The notes under the pieces are model-generated. The model made no database searches. It was given only the letters and a program-made list of their open reading frames with translations, and was not told where the DNA came from. A stretch of 18,081 bases of DNA from an uncultured Bacilli bacterium (GTDB taxonomy: Bacteria; Bacillota_I; Bacilli_A; RF39; UBA660). Made by a program: the position numbers and the translations under genes. Location: positions 1 through 18,081 of the forward strand of contig CANQPR010000017.1 in assembly GCA_947625715.1 (NCBI GenBank). Direction: 5' to 3'. Below are positions 13,808 to 18,081 of this stretch, piece by piece (the stretch's first letter is position 1; each line of letters begins with the position of its first letter).

Positions 13808-13817
13808 AGTATAACAA
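13808..13817 (-). promoter_or_regulatory. agrBD extended -10 promoter element
   Basis: Read on the minus strand, TTGTTATACT (13817 to 13808) contains the extended -10 TGtTATACT, about 28 nt before the agrB GTG. No -35 of quality lies 16-18 nt upstream, which fits an extended -10 promoter or one needing an activator such as the LytTR regulator. Confidence 0.55.
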
Positions 13818-14086
13818 AATCAAACTTATCAAAACGAAAATGGTGTTTTAAATTAGCTTTAACATGTCTAAAACGCCAAACTATATAAAAATGATAATTA
13901 CAAATAACATTTCAGACATAAAATCCGTCATTTAAAACATAGTAATAAAAATTAAAGATTAAACGTGCTAAATTAAAAGCTATCATGGTTTGAGTAATAA
14001 TCCAAATAAATGCTGCAGAATTTATTTGCGTCCAAAATCATGGTAGTTGTATAGCAGTAAAAATATGATAAGAAGGGAGTAGACTA
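13818..14086. other. Non-coding divergent region between agrB and csp with two inverted repeats
   Basis: I see no gene here. Two structures stand out. TGGTGTTTTA (13841-13850) and TAAAACGCCA (13869-13878) form a 10-bp stem with one G-U pair and an 18-nt loop, just upstream of the agrB promoter. CAAATAAAT (14003-14011) and ATTTATTTG (14020-14028) form a perfect 9-bp stem around the loop GCTGCAGA. The second would lie in the 5' UTR of csp if that promoter is far upstream, as in long structured cold-shock leaders. The motif ATCATGGT occurs at 13982 and 14038. No convincing csp promoter was found. Confidence 0.5.
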
Positions 14087-14302
14087 ATGCTAAGAGGTAG
14101 AGTTAAATGGTTTAACAACGCAAAAGGCTATGGTTTTATTGAATGTGGAGAACTAGAAGATATCTTCGTTCATTATTCTGCTATCAAAAAAGACGGCTAT
14201 AAGACCTTAAAAGAAGGCGATTTCGTTGACTTTAAAATGATAGAAACCACCAAAGGATTACAAGCTTTAGATGTTGAACAAACAGCATGTGGCGTAAATT
14301 AA
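14087..14302 (+). CDS. csp: Cold-shock domain protein
   Basis: A 71-aa single-domain nucleic-acid-binding protein of the CspA family. It binds single-stranded RNA and DNA and acts as an RNA chaperone. GRVKWFNNAKGYGFIE carries the first strands and RNP1 (KGYGFI). DIFVHYSAI is RNP2, with the conserved aromatic Phe, His and Tyr surface residues. The C-terminal half, LKEGDFVDFKMIETTKGLQALDV, completes the beta-barrel. A short C-terminal EQTACGVN tail is slightly longer than in CspB. The start ATG 14087 has GGGAG 8 nt upstream. It is followed immediately by a strong terminator, so it is probably a monocistronic gene. Confidence 0.95.
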   Translation: MLRGRVKWFNNAKGYGFIECGELEDIFVHYSAIKKDGYKTLKEGDFVDFKMIETTKGLQALDVEQTACGVN

Positions 14303-14329
14303 AAACTACAACAACAGTAGTTTTTTTTT
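14301..14329 (+). terminator. Intrinsic terminator after csp
   Basis: AAAAACTAC (14301-14309) pairs with GTAGTTTTT (14317-14325) around a 7-nt loop, with nine T in all (14321-14329). It overlaps the last bases of the csp stop codon. Confidence 0.9.
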
Positions 14330-14337
14330 AATACTTT

Positions 14338-14346
14338 TGTTATAAT
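14338..14346 (+). promoter_or_regulatory. hpf extended -10 promoter
   Basis: TGtTATAAT, a consensus extended -10, lies directly after the csp terminator and about 20 nt before the hpf start. No clear -35 is visible; the upstream sequence is the T-run of the terminator. The leader would be short. Confidence 0.65.
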
Positions 14347-14367
14347 ATAAACAAGGAAGGTGAAAAT

Positions 14368-14886
14368 ATGAGAATAGATATTAGAGGGGATAAATTAAAA
14401 GTTACAGATTCTATTAAAAATTACATTGAAGAAAAAATTGGTAAATTAAATCGTTACTTTGAAAAACCAGAAGAATTAAAAGCATACGTTGTAATAAGAG
14501 CAAACAGTAAAGAACAAAAAATAGAAGTAACAATTCCAACTCCAAAATTTACTCTTAGAGCCGAAAACATTCATTCTGATTTATATGCTGCTATTGATTT
14601 AGTAATTGATCGCTTAGAAAGACAAATAAGAAAAAACAAAACTAAAATGAAAAAGAAATTTAAAGATATTTTGGGAGCTGAATTAGAATCAGAAGAAATT
14701 GAAAATGATGCTAAAATTGTTAAAAGGAAATATGTTGAATTAATACCAATGGACGAAGAAGAAGCAATCTTACAAATGGAATTATTAAGTCATGACTTTT
14801 TCTTCTTTAAAAACTTTGATACCGACAAAATAAGCGTCTTATATAAAAGAAAAGACGGCTCATATGGTATTATTGCTGGTGAATAG
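14368..14886 (+). CDS. hpf: Long-form ribosome hibernation promoting factor
   Basis: HPF binds the 30S decoding region and, in the long form, dimerises ribosomes to 100S particles in stationary phase. Residues 1-100 are the S30AE ribosome-binding domain (MRIDIRGDKLKVTDSIKNYI, then DLYAAIDLVIDRLERQIRK). After a charged linker, residues about 118-172 are the C-terminal dimerisation domain, with DEEEAILQMELLSHDFFFFKNF and VLYKRKDGSYGII. The 172-aa length shows the long form. AAGGAAGGTGA lies 4-6 nt before ATG 14368. The hpf-secA order is the same as in B. subtilis (yvyD-secA), which is conserved synteny. It has its own terminator. Confidence 0.95.
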   Translation: MRIDIRGDKLKVTDSIKNYIEEKIGKLNRYFEKPEELKAYVVIRANSKEQKIEVTIPTPKFTLRAENIHSDLYAAIDLVIDRLERQIRKNKTKMKKKFKDILGAELESEEIENDAKIVKRKYVELIPMDEEEAILQMELLSHDFFFFKNFDTDKISVLYKRKDGSYGIIAGE

Positions 14887-14893
14887 AAAATAA

Positions 14894-14922
14894 GAAACTT
14901 TCCGTTAAAAGAAAGTTTTTTC
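14894..14922 (+). terminator. Intrinsic terminator after hpf
   Basis: GAAACTTTC (14894-14902) pairs with GAAAGTTTT (14911-14919), with a final G-U pair, around an 8-nt loop, and runs into T (to 14921). It lies 8 nt after the hpf stop. Confidence 0.85.
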
Positions 14923-14941
14923 TATTTAACCAATAAATATT

Positions 14942-14970
14942 TTGTCATAACCTAAATATTATGTTAAAAT
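14942..14970 (+). promoter_or_regulatory. secA promoter
   Basis: TTGTCA (14942-14947), a 17-nt spacer and TAAAAT (14965-14970), preceded by TGt, make a near-consensus promoter with an extended -10. The SD TGGAGG of secA follows directly, so the leader is short. Confidence 0.75.
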
Positions 14971-14994
14971 ACTAGTTATGGAGGTTTTAAAACT

Positions 14995-17484
14995 ATGGGA
15001 ATATTTAGAAAACTTATTGATTCCGAATATAAAGAATTAAAAAAATTTGAACAAATTGCTAATGAGATTGTTGCATTAGAACCAGAAATGGAAAAATTAT
15101 CTGATGAAGAATTAAAAAATAAAACCAATGAATTTAAAGAAAGATTAAAAAATGGTGAAACTTTAGAAGATATTAAAGTTGAAGCTTTTGCAACCGTAAG
15201 AGAAGCTGCTTATAGAGTAATAGGGGAAAAAGCTTACTACGTCCAAATATTAGGAGGCTTAGCCATTCATTATGGTAATATAGCCGAAATGAAAACTGGA
15301 GAAGGAAAAACCCTTACCGAAACTATGCCTACCTATTTAAATGCTTTAACAGGACAAGGTGTCCATATCGTAACCGTCAATGAATTTTTAGCCAAAAGAG
15401 ACTCTGAATGGATGGGAAACATCTTCCGTTTTCTAGGCTTAAGTGTTGGATTAAATTTGCGGGAATTAAATCCTATGGAAAAACAATCAGCTTATGACTG
15501 TGATATTTTATATTCAACTAACAATGAAATAGGCTTTGATTATCTGCGTGATAATATGGTTGTTAGAAAAGAAGACCGTGTTCAAAGAGAATTAAATTTT
15601 TGTATTGTTGATGAAGTCGATTCTATTTTAATAGATGAAGCAAGAACACCATTAATTATTTCTGGTGGTAAACAAAACGCAAGAAATTTATACGTTGAAG
15701 CTGATCAAGCTGTTAAAAATTTCGTTTTAGATGAAGATTACACCATTGACCCTAAAAGAAAAGATGTTTCAATAACTGAACAAGGAACTGCTAAACTAGA
15801 AAAACATTTTCACTTAGAAAATTTATATGACTTTGGTAATTCCGTTTTAGTACATCATATCAATAATGCCTTAAAAGCCAATTTTGGTTTCAAAAAAGAT
15901 GTTGATTATGTTGTCAATAATGGAGAAGTTATCATCGTTGATCCATTTACAGGTCGTTTAATGATAGGGCGTCAATACTCTGAAGGGCTTCATCAAGCAA
16001 TAGAAGCAAAAGAGCATGTTAAAATTAATGAAGAAACGCAAACCATGGCTACCATTACTTTCCAAAATTTATTTCGTATGTATAATAAACTAGCGGGAAT
16101 GACTGGAACTGCCAAAACTGAAGAAGAAGAATTTCGCAACATATATAATATGTACGTTATTCAAATTCCAACCAATAAACCAATTATTAGACAAGATTTA
16201 GCTGATTTAATATATTCAAGTGAACAAGGTAAATATGAAGCTGTTGTAAATGTCATTAAAGAAATTCATAGTACAGGTCAACCAATACTTGTAGGAACAA
16301 TATCTGTTGAAAACAATGAACGATTAAGTGCTATGTTAAAAAAAGCTGGTCTAAAACATGAAGTATTAAATGCTGTAAATCAAGCTCGTGAAGCAGAAAT
16401 AATTGCTAAAGCTGGTGAAAAAGGCGCTATTACCATTGCCACTAATATGGCCGGAAGAGGAACCGATATTAAATTAGGAAAAGGCGTAAAAGAACTTGGT
16501 GGATTATATGTAATTGGAACCGAACGTCACGAATCACGTCGTATAGATAACCAATTAAGAGGACGTGCTGGACGTCAAGGAGACCCTGGTACTAGTCAAT
16601 TCTTTGTCTCTTTTGAAGATGATTTAATGCGTCGTTTTGGAACTGACCGTGTAAAATCAATGGTTGAAGCATTAGGAATGACTGGAACTCAAAGTATTCG
16701 TTCAAAAAGATTATCAAAATCAATTGAACAAGCTCAGAAAAAAGTTGAAGGTAATAACTTTGACATGCGTAAAAATTTACTTGACTATGATAATGTTGTT
16801 AATGAACAAAGAAGAATCATTTATGAACAAAGAAATGATATTATAAACAATGAAAGTATTCACGATACCATCAAAGAAACATTTAGAAATGCCGTTGAAG
16901 ATATTGTAACTGGACATATCGAACCTGAAGGTTATTTAACAGATGAAGACAAAAAAGATATAATAGAATATATGAATACCAACTTCATGAAAAAAGAACA
17001 ACTTCAAGTAGACGAAATACAAAATTTAGATGAAGGGCAAATGATTGAATATTTAACCGAAAAATTAAATAATGATTATGAAGAAAAAATCAAAGATGCT
17101 CCAAATTTTGAAGAATTTGAAAGAGCAATATCACTTCGAATAATTGATTCTTTGTGGATTGAACATTTAAATGCTATGGAAGCTTTAAAAGAAGGAATTT
17201 TTTTACGTCAATATGCCCAAACAAATCCATTGCAAGCTTACACTATGGAAGGTTATAATACTTTTGAACAATTATTAAATCAAATTGATAATAATATAGC
17301 CCAATTTTTATTAAAAGCAACAATTGAACAAAATTCGGAAAGAAAACAAACAATAAAAGGAACTACAAATGACAGCAAAGAAAAAGTATCAAAAGAACCA
17401 ATAAAAAAAGATAAAAAAGTTGGTCGTAATGATCCATGTCCTTGTGGAAGTGGTAAAAAGTATAAGAACTGTTGTGGTAAATAG
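14995..17484 (+). CDS. secA: Preprotein translocase ATPase SecA
   Basis: SecA is the ATP-driven motor that pushes unfolded preproteins through SecYEG. All expected parts are present in 829 aa: an N-terminal helix; Walker A MKTGEGKTLT (Lys105); the Walker B-like IVDEVDSILIDEARTPLI (206-220 region); the preprotein cross-linking domain; FRMYNKLAGMTGTAKTEEEEF; ATNMAGRGTDIKLGKGV and the arginine-finger region QLRGRAGRQGDPG; the helical scaffold, with LLDYDNVVNEQR; and a C-terminal zinc-binding tail (CPCGSGKKYKNCC) after a basic linker. It appears intact. ATG 14995 has GGAGG about 10 nt upstream. The two surface proteins and SpoIIQ-type proteins in this window are likely Sec clients. In B. subtilis prfB follows secA; here it does not. 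Confidence 0.97.
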   Translation: MGIFRKLIDSEYKELKKFEQIANEIVALEPEMEKLSDEELKNKTNEFKERLKNGETLEDIKVEAFATVREAAYRVIGEKAYYVQILGGLAIHYGNIAEMKTGEGKTLTETMPTYLNALTGQGVHIVTVNEFLAKRDSEWMGNIFRFLGLSVGLNLRELNPMEKQSAYDCDILYSTNNEIGFDYLRDNMVVRKEDRVQRELNFCIVDEVDSILIDEARTPLIISGGKQNARNLYVEADQAVKNFVLDEDYTIDPKRKDVSITEQGTAKLEKHFHLENLYDFGNSVLVHHINNALKANFGFKKDVDYVVNNGEVIIVDPFTGRLMIGRQYSEGLHQAIEAKEHVKINEETQTMATITFQNLFRMYNKLAGMTGTAKTEEEEFRNIYNMYVIQIPTNKPIIRQDLADLIYSSEQGKYEAVVNVIKEIHSTGQPILVGTISVENNERLSAMLKKAGLKHEVLNAVNQAREAEIIAKAGEKGAITIATNMAGRGTDIKLGKGVKELGGLYVIGTERHESRRIDNQLRGRAGRQGDPGTSQFFVSFEDDLMRRFGTDRVKSMVEALGMTGTQSIRSKRLSKSIEQAQKKVEGNNFDMRKNLLDYDNVVNEQRRIIYEQRNDIINNESIHDTIKETFRNAVEDIVTGHIEPEGYLTDEDKKDIIEYMNTNFMKKEQLQVDEIQNLDEGQMIEYLTEKLNNDYEEKIKDAPNFEEFERAISLRIIDSLWIEHLNAMEALKEGIFLRQYAQTNPLQAYTMEGYNTFEQLLNQIDNNIAQFLLKATIEQNSERKQTIKGTTNDSKEKVSKEPIKKDKKVGRNDPCPCGSGKKYKNCCGK

Positions 17485-17552
17485 TAGGTTTTATAAGGGT
17501 TTGCGAGAATTTGATAATCTAAAAAAAGTATAAATTAATCATAAAAACTGAA

Positions 17553-17605
17553 AATTTTCCTCATTTTTTCCTCACTTTTTTGAAAAAAAGGAAAATTATT
17601 TTTTA
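17553..17605 (+). terminator. Possible terminator after secA
   Basis: AATTTTCC (17553-17560) pairs perfectly with GGAAAATT (17590-17597), followed by ATTTTTT. An inner stem CTTTTTT/AAAAAAG (17575-17581 with 17584-17590) can compete or extend it. The low GC and long loop make it weaker than the other terminators here. Confidence 0.4.
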
Positions 17606-17621
17606 AAACTGAGAGATGCAA

Positions 17622-17964
17622 ATGAAAATAAATTATTCGGATGAAGATGGAAACCAAAGGAAGTTATGTTGATCAAGCAATGTGGGAAAGAATAGCTTTA
17701 AGTGAAGCTACTACTATAGTATTTTGGATTCCAAGACATTTACGAAATATGCCAGCATTTACTACTAATGTAGAATTTGGATATTGGTTACATACTGGAA
17801 AAGTAGTATATAAAAGACCTGATAATGCTGAAAAAATTAAATATTTAGATTGGCTTTATAAATTAGATTATGGTAATAAACCAATAAATAATCTTCAAGA
17901 ATTATTGCAGTTAGCAGTCATAAAAACTAATGAAACAAAATTAAATAAAGTATTAATAAAATAA
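17622..17964 (+). pseudogene. Frameshifted, N-terminally truncated nucleoside 2-deoxyribosyltransferase-like gene
   Basis: From ATG 17641 a frame of 107 aa reads SYVDQAMWERIALSEA, then IVFWIPRHLRNMPAFTTNVEFGYW, then GKVVYKRPDNAEKIKYLDWL. This is the C-terminal two thirds of the Nuc_deoxyri_tr2 group, with the expected catalytic Glu45 in TTNVEFG. The N-terminal half of such proteins, with its FLAGP-type opening, is missing. A second frame from ATG 17622 encodes MKINYSDEDGN before running into a stop. Removing one C (17654-17655) would join DEDGN to KGSYVDQ, which is how family members usually read. I therefore call a frameshifted remnant. The alternative is a short functional ORF starting at 17641, but no SD stands before it. 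Confidence 0.65.
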
Positions 17965-17989
17965 AACTTAAATTAATGAAGGGGGTAAA

Positions 17990-18081
17990 ATGAAGACAGA
18001 TATAGTAACAACTGAAATTATTGTAAAAGAAAATAAAATTGGGATAATGCGAGTTGGGAATGTTAATTATATTTCTTTAAC
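17990..18081 (+). CDS. KilA-N domain protein, 5' part only
   Basis: Thirty codons are visible before the window ends. The reading MKTDIVTTEIIVKENKIGIM followed by RVGNVNYISL is the characteristic opening of KilA-N domain proteins (IIVKxxxIxIxxxxxxxYISLTDIA). These are DNA-binding proteins of phages, prophages and phage-derived islands. AAGGGGG lies 4-5 nt before the ATG. The domain itself would lie beyond the window, so the call rests only on its first strands. Together with the damaged gene before it, this suggests that mobile-derived DNA begins after secA. Confidence 0.6.
   Translation, partial: MKTDIVTTEIIVKENKIGIMRVGNVNYISL

Noticed and set aside
17484..17640. prfB with programmed frameshift after secA
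   Set aside because: No release-factor GGQ or in-frame stop motif of prfB is present; the frameshift downstream belongs to a deoxyribosyltransferase-like remnant.

Overview
The window is very AT-rich and reads cleanly with the standard bacterial code. TGA is a real stop (for example the ATGA overlap at 6571-6574, where one gene ends and spoIID begins) and Trp is TGG. Sporulation genes (spoIIR, spoIID, a spoIIQ-like gene), long-form hpf next to secA, a YwzB/DUF1146 gene and an Agr peptide system point to a low-GC Firmicute. I infer an endospore-forming or formerly spore-forming, gut-type uncultured Bacilli/Erysipelotrichia relative; the species cannot be told from the sequence.

Layout. 88-4110: co-directional genes: an unrecognised 283-aa protein, spoIIR, an MntP-family transporter, murA and a membrane-anchored SGNH-like protein whose catalytic residues look lost. 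4130-5443: a surface protein with BspA-type (DUF285) leucine-rich repeats, behind an unusual G-tract promoter and an SD-in-loop hairpin. 5573-8810: rpmE, rpiB, DUF1146, spoIID, a metal-ligand-less spoIIQ-like gene and a small protein that may be a degenerate MreB/Mbl. These core genes condense genes that in Bacillus subtilis lie spread over the spoIIR/ywlD/ywlF...ywzB/murAA/spoIID/spoIIQ...mbl part of the chromosome. 8846-13817: an Agr-type island: a LytTR response regulator and GHKL sensor kinase (+), a second surface protein predicted to be a parallel beta-helix (+), then convergent agrB-agrD (-). The agrD gene is only 36 codons. 13818-14086: non-coding, with two inverted repeats. 14087-17484: csp, hpf and secA, each with its own punctuation. 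17485-18081: a frameshifted, N-terminally truncated deoxyribosyltransferase-like remnant and the start of a KilA-N-domain gene, which look like mobile-element-associated cargo.

The most unusual feature is a roughly 60-bp leader cassette present twice (4130-4189 and 10902-10962), before the two surface-protein genes. It holds a TTGACG -35, a 10-nt G-rich tract inside the promoter spacer, two overlapping TATAAT hexamers and a long hairpin with the Shine-Dalgarno in its 8-nt loop. It is followed by a shared N-terminal export/anchor segment and then unrelated C-terminal binding modules. This suggests a modular, possibly phase-variable and post-transcriptionally controlled surface-protein family. 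One member sits inside the quorum-sensing locus, so Agr control of surface proteins is a natural but untested hypothesis.
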